From Neorhizobium galegae bv. orientalis str. HAMBI 540 (GTDB taxonomy: Bacteria; Pseudomonadota; Alphaproteobacteria; Rhizobiales; Rhizobiaceae), in NCBI RefSeq assembly GCF_000731315.1, contig NZ_HG938354.1, positions 1,426,001-1,490,000 on the forward strand: a DNA stretch of 64,000 bases. Direction: 5' to 3'. Numbering within the stretch: the first letter of the stretch is position 1; each line of letters starts with the position of its first letter. The position numbers and the translations under genes are program-made. Below are positions 8,917-17,842 of this stretch, one piece after another. The notes below the pieces were generated by a model, which was not told the origin of the DNA, searched no databases, and saw only the letters and a program-made list of their open reading frames with translations.

Positions 8917-10563
8917 ATGTCCGTCATCGAATTAAACGCGATTTCGGGGAAAACTGTACTTCCGCTACCAGCCTGCGATATCTGCATTGTCGGGTCAGGA
9001 CCTGCCGGCACGACGCTTGCGCAGGAATTGTCGAATACGAACCTGCGCGTCACTCTTCTGGAGAGCGGCGGCATGGCCCGTGATCCCCTGATGGATGCGC
9101 TTGACGAGATCGACAATGTCGGTCGTCCGCGGGCGGGTGACCAATGGTCCGTCCGCAATCGTATCGTTGGCGGCAGTTCCCATACCTGGGGCGGACGCTG
9201 CGGCCCCTTCGATGCCATCGATTATGAAGAGCGTCCTTGGGTTCCGTATTCCGGCTGGCCGATCGATGGCGCGGATCTCGAACCTTATCTGGCGCGCACT
9301 GCCTCCCATCTCGGCCTGGCTTTCGGCAATGGCTACAATGATGAACGGTTCTGGGCGATTGCCAACCGCCAGCGGCCGACACCCGATCTCGATCCGGCAA
9401 TCCTGATCCCTTTCTTCTGGCAGTTCAGCCGGGATACCGAAGAAGCTTACCCTTACGAATATATGCGCTTCGGTCGTCATGTGGCCAAGCGGATCGGCCC
9501 CAATGTGACACTCGTCACCGGGGCGACCGCGCAGAGCGTCCACGTATCGGCGTCGGGGGATGCCATCCGCGGCGTGCGATTTACGGCGGCCGATGGCAGC
9601 CAGCAGGTATTGGCCGCATCCATCGTGATCCTGTGCTGCGGAGGCGTCGAAAATGCACGCATACTGATGAACTCCGACGAGACGAAACCTCACGGAGTGG
9701 GAAACGACCACGACCAGGTGGGACGCTATCTCATGGACCATCTCAGGGGTTCGGTGGCGACCTTTTCGCTGCCGGGTTCCGATGCTCTTCAAAAGCGCTT
9801 TGGCCGATACAATGTCAGTCGCCATTTCTTTCGCGCCGGATTTCGGCTGAGTCCCGATATCCAACGGCGCGAACAGCTGCTCAACTGCGCCGGCTGGCTC
9901 GGCGAGGTATTGGCAAAGGATGATCCCTGGGATGCCTTGCGACGCGTGGCGGGGCGCACCCCGAAACTGCCGCAGGACCTGTTCAATATCATCGCGAACA
10001 GCAATTTGCTCGTCAGGGGGCTGAAGGACTTTCTGGGCGCGAAGAATGGAGTGCCGCGGAAGCTGACCGAACTCGACCTGCAATGCATGTGCGAGCAGGT
10101 GCCCAATCCCGATAGCCGCGTGACCTTGTCGGAACGACGCGATCGACTGGGCATGCGCTTGCCGCGAGTGGACTGGCGCAGCCACAGCGATGAGTCCCGC
10201 ACGATGCGCAGAATGGCGGAATTGGCTGTCCAGGAACTGCCGAAAGCCGGGCTGCCTGCGCCGAAGCTGGAGGAATGGGCCAGGGACGGCGCCGAAATTC
10301 CCTCGACATTCGTCGATGTCGCTCATCCGACCGGAACGACGCGCATGTCCACGCAGCCCAGCCATGGCGTCGTTGATGCCAACTGCGAAGTGCATGGCGT
10401 CAGCGGTCTCTTCGTGCAGGGCAGTTCGGTCTTCCCGACGGCCGGGCACTGCAATCCGACCCAGATGATCGTCGCACTGGCTGTTCGCCTCGCCGACCAC
10501 GTCAAGGCGAAGCACCCATATCGAGAACCAGTTCTGGTGACGGCCCATGCCAGATTTGCTTAA
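8917..10563 (+). CDS. GMC-family FAD-dependent oxidoreductase
   Basis: A 548-aa protein. An N-terminal FAD-binding Rossmann motif (CIVGSGPAGTTLAQEL, about residues 26-41) is followed by an acidic strand end (VTLLESGG) and a GMC C-terminal domain with VAHPTGTTRMS and SSVFPTAGHCNPTQM, which carries the active-site His/Asn region of the family. GMC enzymes oxidise hydroxyl groups of sugars, alcohols or sterols. There is no signal peptide, so it should act in the cytoplasm, for example on a nucleotide sugar or lipid-linked sugar (inference). AAAGG lies 8 bases before the start. The 3' end overlaps the next gene by 17 bases, so the two are probably translationally coupled. Confidence 0.87.
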   Translation: MSVIELNAISGKTVLPLPACDICIVGSGPAGTTLAQELSNTNLRVTLLESGGMARDPLMDALDEIDNVGRPRAGDQWSVRNRIVGGSSHTWGGRCGPFDAIDYEERPWVPYSGWPIDGADLEPYLARTASHLGLAFGNGYNDERFWAIANRQRPTPDLDPAILIPFFWQFSRDTEEAYPYEYMRFGRHVAKRIGPNVTLVTGATAQSVHVSASGDAIRGVRFTAADGSQQVLAASIVILCCGGVENARILMNSDETKPHGVGNDHDQVGRYLMDHLRGSVATFSLPGSDALQKRFGRYNVSRHFFRAGFRLSPDIQRREQLLNCAGWLGEVLAKDDPWDALRRVAGRTPKLPQDLFNIIANSNLLVRGLKDFLGAKNGVPRKLTELDLQCMCEQVPNPDSRVTLSERRDRLGMRLPRVDWRSHSDESRTMRRMAELAVQELPKAGLPAPKLEEWARDGAEIPSTFVDVAHPTGTTRMSTQPSHGVVDANCEVHGVSGLFVQGSSVFPTAGHCNPTQMIVALAVRLADHVKAKHPYREPVLVTAHARFA

Positions 10564-11560
10564 GGCAAAGCCGGTTCTGGTGACCGGCGCGACCGGCAGG
10601 ATCGGCAGGATCGTCGTCGCGGATCTGATCGAACGCGGTTATGCCGTACGTGCCACCACATCGAAACCATTGGCGGCGGATAGGGGCCAGATTGACGATC
10701 TCCTGGAGTGGCGGCGGTTCGACTTTATGACGGATGACGATTGGGACGGGCTCGTCAAAGGCTGCTGCGCCGTCCTGCACCTTGCGGCGGAGCTCGGCAA
10801 GATGGAGCGCATGCAGCGGGTCAATGTGGACGCCACCCGACAACTTGCGCAAGCCTGCGAGCGTCAGGGTATCGCCGCCTTCTGTTATGTCAGCACCGTT
10901 TCAGTTTACGGGAGTGGACGAAAGCGTCTGATCGATGAGGGCTCGCCGGCGTTGACCGCCGATCGGGATATCCCCTCGCAATACTGGGCTCTCGACTATG
11001 TTCGAATGTATGGGCGGACCAAACTGGCAGGCGAGCTCGCATTGCGCGCCGTTGCAAGACAGACCCGCTTTACGATCGTGCGGCCAGCCGTGGTCGTCGA
11101 CATCAACCAGATCATCGGGATCCGGGACTGGAACCCGATCAAGCGACTGCTGGGCGCCCATCGCCATGCACATCACATCTATGTTCGCGACGTCTCCGAT
11201 GCGATGATCTGGCTTATCGTGCGTAGCCTGGCCGGACACGGCCAGCCGGGTCAGGTCGAGGTCTATAACCTCGCGGAGGACGATTGCCCCGACCCACGGC
11301 ACATCGATTTCATGCGAAAGGCTTTCGCCGTCAGCCATGACCGACGCTACAGAAGCGTGCCGATACCGGCATTCGCCGACTGGCTTCACGATTTCCTGAG
11401 GTTTAGAACCCTGCCTTTGAGAAACCCTCTGTGGCGAATGCGCTTTTCCAACCAGCGCCTGAAGGAGGCCGGCTATCGCTTTCGTTACGGCATGGCAGAC
11501 GCCCAACGGCTTGCGCTTTCCGCCCTCGAAAAGGGCGTCGAAAATAGAGAAGCCGGGTGA
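10547..11560 (+). CDS. NAD(P)-dependent epimerase/dehydratase-type extended SDR
   Basis: A 337-aa protein with the extended short-chain dehydrogenase pattern: cofactor motif VLVTGATGRIGR near residue 10, serine context YVSTVSVYGSG, catalytic YGRTK (Tyr and Lys of YxxxK), then IVRPAVVVD. Such enzymes epimerise, reduce or dehydrate nucleotide sugars. Because it overlaps the GMC oxidoreductase gene, a joint two-step reaction (oxidation of a hydroxyl to a keto group, then reduction or epimerisation) is an attractive hypothesis. No diagnostic residues fix a specific nucleotide-sugar substrate. Confidence 0.85.
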   Translation: MPDLLKAKPVLVTGATGRIGRIVVADLIERGYAVRATTSKPLAADRGQIDDLLEWRRFDFMTDDDWDGLVKGCCAVLHLAAELGKMERMQRVNVDATRQLAQACERQGIAAFCYVSTVSVYGSGRKRLIDEGSPALTADRDIPSQYWALDYVRMYGRTKLAGELALRAVARQTRFTIVRPAVVVDINQIIGIRDWNPIKRLLGAHRHAHHIYVRDVSDAMIWLIVRSLAGHGQPGQVEVYNLAEDDCPDPRHIDFMRKAFAVSHDRRYRSVPIPAFADWLHDFLRFRTLPLRNPLWRMRFSNQRLKEAGYRFRYGMADAQRLALSALEKGVENREAG

Positions 11561-11604
11561 CGAAGCGCCGCGTGACTGCACTCACATGCCCGGTCTTGAG
11601 CTTC

Positions 11605-11898
11605 TCATTCTCCGGAGTATTTCGAATTCACGCCCAACGAGGATTGCTCTCGCTCGTTTACCCGCCTCCGGACATAGAGAAGATAGAAGATTCCATTCAT
11701 GGCGACACACCCCGCCTCAAGCGCCACCGCCACCAGGAACGCCCAGGTCAGCGCATCGGATACCGAATAATCGAGGACAATTGCGGTTGTCGCCAGAATG
11801 ATGACGACTGCCAGAACGACAAGCGTGAAGATCAAAATTGGCAATCGGGCTGCGCAAAGCAAGCCGATGATGAATGCAATGACCAAGTCCCAAGTCAT
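11605..11898 (-). CDS. Small inner-membrane protein, function unknown
   Basis: A 97-aa protein with about three hydrophobic segments (residues 5-21, 22-42, 51-74) and a charged tail (VRRRVNEREQ). A clear ribosome site AAAGGA lies 5 bases before the ATG, which supports a real gene. I do not recognise the family. It sits between the EPS SDR gene (convergent) and the export-protein gene (same strand, upstream). Small membrane proteins in rhizobial EPS loci often tune polymer synthesis, but nothing in this sequence shows that. Confidence 0.6.
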   Translation of the reverse strand: MTWDLVIAFIIGLLCAARLPILIFTLVVLAVVIILATTAIVLDYSVSDALTWAFLVAVALEAGCVAMNGIFYLLYVRRRVNEREQSSLGVNSKYSGE

Positions 11899-11988
11899 CA
11901 GCGTCCTTTGACCAGTTCCGTCTCCGGTATTTGAGAATTTTATTCTAACATGTGCTGAATGTCCCTAGCAAGCGGGAATCGGCTAGCT

Positions 11989-12005
11989 TCCAGCTTCGAG
12001 CTGGA
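11989..12005 (-). terminator. Hairpin downstream of the export gene, possible terminator
   Basis: TCCAGCT and AGCTGGA form a perfect 7-bp stem with a 3-base loop, 33 bases after the ExoF-like stop codon on the minus strand. There is no T tract, so it may be a transcript-stabilising hairpin rather than a terminator. Confidence 0.35.
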
Positions 12006-12038
12006 CGGCGATTTTGTGCTATCGGCTCCGGCTGCGGT

Positions 12039-13373
12039 TTAGAAATTCTTCGGCCGAATATCTCTCGCTCGTCTTTCCACCCGCACGACGTCGCCCGGGC
12101 CCACCTCGTCATTGTCGGTGACGACCAAGGTCTGCATCGCTCCCTTGATTGTCCGATTGACCTTGATGACAAACGCCGGCTCGCCGTCGGCTTCCAGCGC
12201 GGCAAGGGCGGCGGGAGCGCGCAACTCGATGTTCGCCAAAAGCGCACGCGCCGTTTTCGCTTTTTCGGAATTGGCGGCCAGCCGATCGCGCAGGTCCACA
12301 GCCTCGGTAAGCGCGTCACCTCTGTATTTCTGGCGAAAATCGCCCATTTCCTGATCGAGCTTGGCGAGATCCTGCTGCGTCTTGAGAATTGCAAGCGAGA
12401 CGTCCAGGCTGCGGCTTTCGAGATCCGCGAGGCTTTGGTTGGCGCCCAGTTGCCGAGACGATACCGTCAAACCCTGGGACACCATCTTGTTGACGGCGTT
12501 CAGATCCTTTGCCGCCATTTCGGTCTGCCTGGCGAGCGAGCTTTCCTTGAGCCGCAGGGTTTCGAGCTGGTTCGTGGCCAGAATCTTGGCCTGGCCAAGC
12601 CTGTCGAGTTCCGTGTTCATCAGGTGCAGCCGGGTCTCGAACAATGCCTGCTCATCCTGCATCACGCGCGCCAGCGCCGGTCGGGAGGCTTGCGATGTCA
12701 GATCCTGCGGGAACGAGATCGTGGTCGCGCCGGCCAGAAGCGCCTCGACACGCGCTTGACGCGCCAGAAGCCCATAATGTTCGAATTCCAGTTGGCCGAG
12801 GTCCCCGTGACTGACCAGCGCATCGCGCTGGAGCGCGAGCATTTCAGGATCTCCCTGCCCAAGCCCGCCAGCCATGCTGATTGCCTGGATCACCGTCAGG
12901 CCGGGGACGTAGCCGTATTTCCCCGGCTTGGACACCAAGCCGGTCACGAAGAATGGCCGATAGACCGAAACCTCCACGGAAGCATTGGGCCGTTTCTGCA
13001 AGCCAACCTGTTTCTGAAGCTGCTCTCCGATCAAGCCTGATACGTCATCCAGCGTCTTGCCGGCGACCGAAACGGTGCCGATGATCGGAAGCGACAACGT
13101 GCCTGCGGCGGAAACGGCGAATTCACCGGTCAACGGCACCCATTCGAACGCCACTCCGGCATTCGGCCGCCATTCGAAAACCCGAATTTTAAGAACGTCC
13201 TGCGGCCCGAGCGTGTAATCGGCCGCACCTGCCGGAATGCCCGGAGAAAAAACCGCAAACCAGGCCATCATCACCAGGAAAAGCTTGGCTAGGTAACGCA
13301 GCCGGGAGGCTGATGCGGCCGATGCCCTGACATCCGTCGCAGATGGGCACTGCAAGAAACTCAGTTGCTGCAT
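12039..13373 (-). CDS. Outer-membrane polysaccharide export protein, ExoF-like
   Basis: A 444-aa protein. A hydrophobic signal region (about residues 28-50, ending PAGAADYTL) is followed by a polysaccharide export (PES/Wza-type) domain beginning YTLGPQDVLKIRVFEW, a SLBB-like segment (FFVTGLVSKPGKYGYVPGL), then a long helical region (about 190-370) rich in Q, L, A and E that is probably coiled coil. The length matches S. meliloti ExoF (about 420 aa) better than Wza. It should form part of the periplasmic/outer-membrane exit path for the EPS. AGGAG lies 8 bases before the ATG. It follows a GT4 gene on the same strand by 28 bases. Confidence 0.85.
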   Translation of the reverse strand: MQQLSFLQCPSATDVRASAASASRLRYLAKLFLVMMAWFAVFSPGIPAGAADYTLGPQDVLKIRVFEWRPNAGVAFEWVPLTGEFAVSAAGTLSLPIIGTVSVAGKTLDDVSGLIGEQLQKQVGLQKRPNASVEVSVYRPFFVTGLVSKPGKYGYVPGLTVIQAISMAGGLGQGDPEMLALQRDALVSHGDLGQLEFEHYGLLARQARVEALLAGATTISFPQDLTSQASRPALARVMQDEQALFETRLHLMNTELDRLGQAKILATNQLETLRLKESSLARQTEMAAKDLNAVNKMVSQGLTVSSRQLGANQSLADLESRSLDVSLAILKTQQDLAKLDQEMGDFRQKYRGDALTEAVDLRDRLAANSEKAKTARALLANIELRAPAALAALEADGEPAFVIKVNRTIKGAMQTLVVTDNDEVGPGDVVRVERRARDIRPKNF

Positions 13374-13401
13374 CCGGTCACTCCTGTTTCTCCGGTTGGC
13401 T

Positions 13402-14520
13402 TTACGCTATTCGCACGTCATCCCAGATCGGTCCCTGCCCGGTGAGATGATTGGCGTAGGATCGGAATTTGTCGATGAAAACCGACGTCCTGAAATCCTG
13501 CGCCCGCGCCACGGCATCGGCGGGATTGAGATCCATTTTATCGAGACGCTCCACGGCATCAATGACGGCCTCGACCGACTGGATGGGAAAAAATACACCG
13601 GTCTTGCCGGCGACGACGGTTTCCGTCGCTCCGCCCCGTCCATAGGCGATGACAGGGCGACCGCTTGCCATCGCTTCAACAGGCACGATGCCGAAATCTT
13701 CCTCGCCCGGAAATACGAGTGCCCTGCAGCGTGCGTAGTGGTGCTGAAGGACGTCGAATGGTTGGGCACCCATGATCGTCACGGTCGGTCCAGCGATCTT
13801 GCGCAGGCGAGCCAGCATTTCGCCGCCACCGATGACCACCAGCTTCGCCTTCATCTGGTTGAACGCTTCCACGGCAAGATCCGGGCGTTTGTAGCTCACC
13901 AGTTCCCCGGCCATCAGATAATAATCCTCGAGATCGCGGGTGGCGACCGGTCGAAAAGCCTGGGTATCGACGGGCGGATGGATAATCTGCGCATCCCTGC
14001 GGTAATAGCTCTTCACCCGCTGCGCCACCGTCGTGGAATTGGCGATGAATTCATCGACACGGCTGGCTGCCGCGACATCCCAGGTCCGCAAATAATGGGC
14101 CAGCGGCGGCATCATCATTCGCGTCAACCTGCCGGAGGTCTCATAGTACTTATTGTACATGTTCCAAATGTATCGCATCGGCGAATGACAGTAACAAATA
14201 TGGATAGCCGGCGAGGTAGGTATTACTCCTTTTGAGGGTCCCGACTCGCTACTAATGACGAGGTCATACCCGCTGAGGTCCAGTTGCTCCAAGGCCATGG
14301 GCATCAGCGGCAGATATTTTTTGTACATCCGCTTCGCGTAGGGCAAGGAATCGATGAAGGTCGTCTGGATGCGATGCTTCCGGATTTCCGCTGAAATTAC
14401 AGCAGGATCATACACATGGGTAAAGATATCGGCGCCTGGATAAATCCGGCAGAGCGCCTCCAGGACCTTTTCACCGCCCCGCATTCCGACCAACCAGTAA
14501 TGGATGATTGCCACCCGCAT
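13402..14520 (-). CDS. GT4-family glycosyltransferase (WbaZ/MtfB-like)
   Basis: A 372-aa protein beginning MRVAIIHYWLVGMRGGEKVL, the N-terminal pattern of a GT4 subgroup that often acts as a mannosyltransferase. CYCHSPMRYIWNMYNKYYE and PPVDTQAF are typical of this subgroup, and the donor-binding segment is VFPGEEDFGIVPVEAMASG. Mannose as the transferred sugar is suggested by subfamily resemblance only. I chose the ATG at 14520 because GGGGAG precedes it and the family sequence begins there; in-frame starts further upstream add about 21 unrelated residues. It is divergent from the ExoY-like gene and co-directional with exoF. Confidence 0.88.
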   Translation of the reverse strand: MRVAIIHYWLVGMRGGEKVLEALCRIYPGADIFTHVYDPAVISAEIRKHRIQTTFIDSLPYAKRMYKKYLPLMPMALEQLDLSGYDLVISSESGPSKGVIPTSPAIHICYCHSPMRYIWNMYNKYYETSGRLTRMMMPPLAHYLRTWDVAAASRVDEFIANSTTVAQRVKSYYRRDAQIIHPPVDTQAFRPVATRDLEDYYLMAGELVSYKRPDLAVEAFNQMKAKLVVIGGGEMLARLRKIAGPTVTIMGAQPFDVLQHHYARCRALVFPGEEDFGIVPVEAMASGRPVIAYGRGGATETVVAGKTGVFFPIQSVEAVIDAVERLDKMDLNPADAVARAQDFRTSVFIDKFRSYANHLTGQGPIWDDVRIA

Positions 14521-14624
14521 GAAGTCTCCCCAATGACCGAGCAATAGGCCAAGTTCTTTAGCCATTGCAGCAATTTGGCTCACGCTCTAGATCGAAAGAA
14601 GTAAATATAATTATCTACCCCAGA

Positions 14625-14646
14625 ATGTGCAGTTTAATTCGCACAT
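14625..14646. promoter_or_regulatory. Dyad in the divergent promoter region upstream of the exoY-like gene
   Basis: ATGTGC and GCACAT form 6-bp arms around a 10-bp AT-rich spacer centred on AATT. It lies in the 285-base, AT-rich gap (14521-14805) between the divergent GT4 and ExoY-like genes. Immediately beside it, 14648-14667 is a second imperfect dyad (TATCG...CGATA with TAA/TTA inside). The two close dyads are candidate sites for an EPS regulator. Confidence 0.4.
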
Positions 14647-14805
14647 ATATCGGTAAATATTACGATACATTCCATGATTGCCTAAATAGTGCGCCGCAAT
14701 AAAAGTATTGTCAAATGAAATACCAAGAGCTAACGTGGTGTGGATGCCGCTATAGATTGTCTGCCCATACCCTTTCGTCTTTTTCCTAGAGTACGGAGCC
14801 CGCAG

Positions 14806-15525
14806 ATGAATGACATGAATGTCAGTGGTAATTTGAATGCGATGAACGGCACGCATCTTCAGGCACCCGAACAATTCGCTTTCCCGAGGATCGGAAACGA
14901 GGCCTCTCATCGTCTCTCGGTCTATCTGAAACGGGCTCTCGACACGGTCATTTCCCTTATCGCCCTTATCGTTCTCATGCCGATGATCGTGATGCTGATC
15001 GCCCTGCTTTATGCCGTTCAGGGTCGCCCGATCTTCGTCGGGCACCGCCGGATTGGCAAGAATGGGGTGATGTTCCCCTGTCTCAAGTTCAGGACAATGG
15101 TCCCCAATGCCGACGAGGCCCTGCTTCGGCATCTCTCCGCCAATCCGTCGGACGGGGCGGAATGGGCCGCCACGCGCAAACTGAAGAACGACCCCAGGAT
15201 TACGCCGCTCGGCGCCTTGCTGCGCAAGAGCAGCGCCGACGAGATACCACAGCTCCTGAACGTCGTATTGGGGCAGATGAGCATCGTCGGCCCGCGCCCG
15301 ATCGTATCGAGCGAGGCGGAGTTCTATGGTCGCCACTTCGTGGATTACATCCGGGTTCGGCCGGGCCTGACTGGGCTTTGGCAGATCAGCGGCCGCAACG
15401 ACATCAGCTACAACGCGCGCGTCGAACTCGACATGCGTTATGTCCGGGAACAAAGCATCTGGGGGGATATCGTCATCATGGCCAAGACCGTCCCGGCGGT
15501 CCTGCGCGCACACGGCAGCTATTGA
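14806..15525 (+). CDS. exoY: Undecaprenyl-phosphate sugar-1-phosphate transferase, ExoY-like
   Basis: A 239-aa protein of the bacterial sugar transferase family (polyprenol phosphate hexose-1-P transferases), which starts EPS repeat-unit synthesis at the inner membrane. One membrane helix (about residues 48-70) precedes the catalytic domain with KFRTM (94-98), SIVGPRP (159-165) and PGLTGLWQ (186-193). It has the short single-domain form of ExoY, not the five-helix WbaP form. Galactose-1-P is the known substrate of S. meliloti ExoY; here the sugar is not proven. The start at 14806 places a GGAG about 10 bases upstream. Confidence 0.88.
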   Translation: MNDMNVSGNLNAMNGTHLQAPEQFAFPRIGNEASHRLSVYLKRALDTVISLIALIVLMPMIVMLIALLYAVQGRPIFVGHRRIGKNGVMFPCLKFRTMVPNADEALLRHLSANPSDGAEWAATRKLKNDPRITPLGALLRKSSADEIPQLLNVVLGQMSIVGPRPIVSSEAEFYGRHFVDYIRVRPGLTGLWQISGRNDISYNARVELDMRYVREQSIWGDIVIMAKTVPAVLRAHGSY

Positions 15526-15811
15526 TTATTCACCCCATCCCGCGGGGGCGGTTAAGAAATGGCGGACGCTCCGCGGGAGCGAGCGCATACGGCAGACGCA
15601 ATGCAATAGCATCGAGGGATCAGCACATCTTGCAAGCCAGTTTTGAGATCGTCAGCAGAAACTTTCAGCAAAACGGGACCGCCATCTGCCTTTCGCTGCG
15701 GCCTTGTTTTGCGCAAACCGGAAAATTCGCAGATGGACGGAGCTCCCTCGTCCACCGCCCTTGGTCCCCGCACATCCCCTCTCTCCGCGCGAACCATGAT
15801 GGAGGGCAGTC

Positions 15812-17842
15812 GTGAGCTCATTCGAGCACTGCGCCATCAACGGGCGGTTCCTGACGCAAAATGCGACCGGCGTTCAACGTTATGCGATGAATGTCGTCAA
15901 GGCTCTCGACCGCACCTTCGGTCATGACGAGTGCCTGCCGATAATCGCGCCCGCCGGCACACCGGATCCGGGTTTTGCCCAACTTCCGCTGGTCACCTCC
16001 GGTGGCTTCGGCGGGCACGCGTGGGAGCAGGCCGTGCTTGCCCGGACTTGCCAGGGGCCGCTGCTCAATCTTTGCAATTCGGCACCCGTTCTTAAGAAGG
16101 ATCAGATCGTCTGCATCCATGACGCCAACATTTTCGCCGCCCCGGAAAGTTATGGCCGCGCCTTCCGTATGGCCTACTCCCGACTGCATCCGCTTCTGGT
16201 TCGACGGTCCGCTCGCATCGCCACGGTCTCCCACGCATCAGCGCGGCAACTTGCCCGCTACCTGCCTGTCCGGCAGCAGGACATTGCCGTCCTTCCCAAT
16301 GGCCATGAACACGCTCTCGAGTGGGATGCCGGGCTGGCGAAGGTCGCTCCGCAAATCGTCAGTGCCATAAGCGCAAGGGGCCGCCAATTCGTTCTGGCGC
16401 TTGCGTCCCGTGCTCAGCACAAAAACCTTGGCTTGCTGATGAAGGCTGCTGAGGCTCTGGACGACCTGGATATCGACATCGTCGTCGCCGGCGGAAGCGC
16501 CGGCATTTTTGCCTCTGACCTTCTCGAGAAACGGCCGAACCTCCTCCTCGTGGGGCGGGTGTCGGACGACGATCTTGCCTATTTCCTGAAACACGCACTC
16601 TGTCTGGCGTTCCCCTCCATCACCGAGGGTTTTGGGCTGCCCATTGTCGAAGCCATGGCCTTGGGTTGCCCCGTCGTGGCGTCCGACTGCGCAAGCATGC
16701 CCGAAGTATGCGGTACGGCGGCGCTGATGGCCTCTCCCTTCCAGCCGGAGGCGTGGATCAGGCATGTCGCCGCCCTGAAAGGGTCCGATCTGCTCAAAGG
16801 CGAGTTGCGCGGCCGGGGCTTGGAGCAGGTGCGCAACTTCTCCTGGGCGAACACCGCAGCGGGTTATCGGGAACTGCTTCAGGACCCTGCGAAAGGCCTT
16901 GTTCCCGCTAGATCTTCCAACTCGACGGAACTTAGCCTGGCAGTTGTCATCGCCACCCGCGGCCGTCCGGCCGTCGTCGGCGCGACGGTGCGCCATCTTC
17001 TCGCAACCCAGACAGTTCGGCCGGATACATTGGTGGTGTCCTGTGTCGATACGTCCGACGTCGGCGACCTGGTTTCCGATCCCGAAGTGACGATCGTCGC
17101 GGGAAAGGCCGGCCTTGCGGCCCAACGCAACCGAGCGCTCGCCAACCTGCCCGCCAGAACGGACGTGGTCGTCTTTTTCGACGACGATTTCGTCGCCCAT
17201 AGGAATTGGTTGGCGTCCGCCCTCTGCGCATTTCGCGATGAAAGCCGCCTCGTCGGGCTGACGGGCCACGTGATCGCCGACGGAATCAAAGGCCCCGGCA
17301 TCCCCTTCGACGAGGCCCTTCGCCTTCTGGATCGCGCACCGCCCCGCGGCTCGAGGTGGCATGAACCCTACAGTCCCTATGGCTGCAACATGGCCTTCCG
17401 CATGTCGGCCATCGGTGAGGCAAGGTTTGACGAACGGCTGGTCCTGTACGGCTGGCTGGAGGACCGTGATTTCGCGGCCGCACTTGCCAGGCAGGGTGGA
17501 CGCTTCGTTAAATCGGACGAGGCCTGTGGCGTACATATGGGCGTCAAGAGCGGCCGCGTGAGCGGTGAACGGCTGGGATATTCTCAGATCGTCAACCCGC
17601 TTTACATGATGCGCAAGGGCACCATGACGCTTGCGCAGGTCGCCGACCAGGTTCTGCGCAACATCACCAGCAATTTCGGCCGGCTGTTATGGGCGGAACC
17701 GTTTATTGATCGACGCGGGAGGGTCAAAGGCAATCTCATGGGCCTTGCCGATGTTTTGCGGGGGCGCCTGGAGCCTGAGCGTGCTGCTCGATTGCCAGTT
17801 TTCGACGCTCTTGCGCTGCGGACCGGAGGAAAGGCCAAATGA
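15812..17842 (+). CDS. Bifunctional glycosyltransferase, GT4-GT2 fusion
   Basis: A 676-aa protein with two complete glycosyltransferase modules. Residues about 1-362 form a GT4 (GT-B) domain with VQRYAMNVV near the N-terminus and the donor motif EGFGLPIVEAMALGCPVVAS (272-291). Residues about 374-650 form a GT2 (GT-A) domain starting LSLAVVIATRGRP, with the metal-binding FFDDDF (455-460) and a later GWLEDRDF general-base region. It could add two successive sugars. It starts at a GTG with GGAGGG 6 bases upstream. Its TGA overlaps the ATG of the next gene, and that gene in turn overlaps the third, so the three form a tightly coupled operon. Confidence 0.88.
   Translation: MSSFEHCAINGRFLTQNATGVQRYAMNVVKALDRTFGHDECLPIIAPAGTPDPGFAQLPLVTSGGFGGHAWEQAVLARTCQGPLLNLCNSAPVLKKDQIVCIHDANIFAAPESYGRAFRMAYSRLHPLLVRRSARIATVSHASARQLARYLPVRQQDIAVLPNGHEHALEWDAGLAKVAPQIVSAISARGRQFVLALASRAQHKNLGLLMKAAEALDDLDIDIVVAGGSAGIFASDLLEKRPNLLLVGRVSDDDLAYFLKHALCLAFPSITEGFGLPIVEAMALGCPVVASDCASMPEVCGTAALMASPFQPEAWIRHVAALKGSDLLKGELRGRGLEQVRNFSWANTAAGYRELLQDPAKGLVPARSSNSTELSLAVVIATRGRPAVVGATVRHLLATQTVRPDTLVVSCVDTSDVGDLVSDPEVTIVAGKAGLAAQRNRALANLPARTDVVVFFDDDFVAHRNWLASALCAFRDESRLVGLTGHVIADGIKGPGIPFDEALRLLDRAPPRGSRWHEPYSPYGCNMAFRMSAIGEARFDERLVLYGWLEDRDFAAALARQGGRFVKSDEACGVHMGVKSGRVSGERLGYSQIVNPLYMMRKGTMTLAQVADQVLRNITSNFGRLLWAEPFIDRRGRVKGNLMGLADVLRGRLEPERAARLPVFDALALRTGGKAK

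Noticed and set aside
8995..10548. Minus-strand frame of 517 codons opposite the GMC oxidoreductase gene
   Set aside because: Antisense shadow; the plus-strand product has intact FAD and GMC motifs, the shadow none.
15567..15581. GC hairpin CGCTCC/GGAGCG after the exoY-like gene
   Set aside because: The stem is only 6 bp with no T tract, and the downstream GT operon is in the same direction; too weak to call a terminator.
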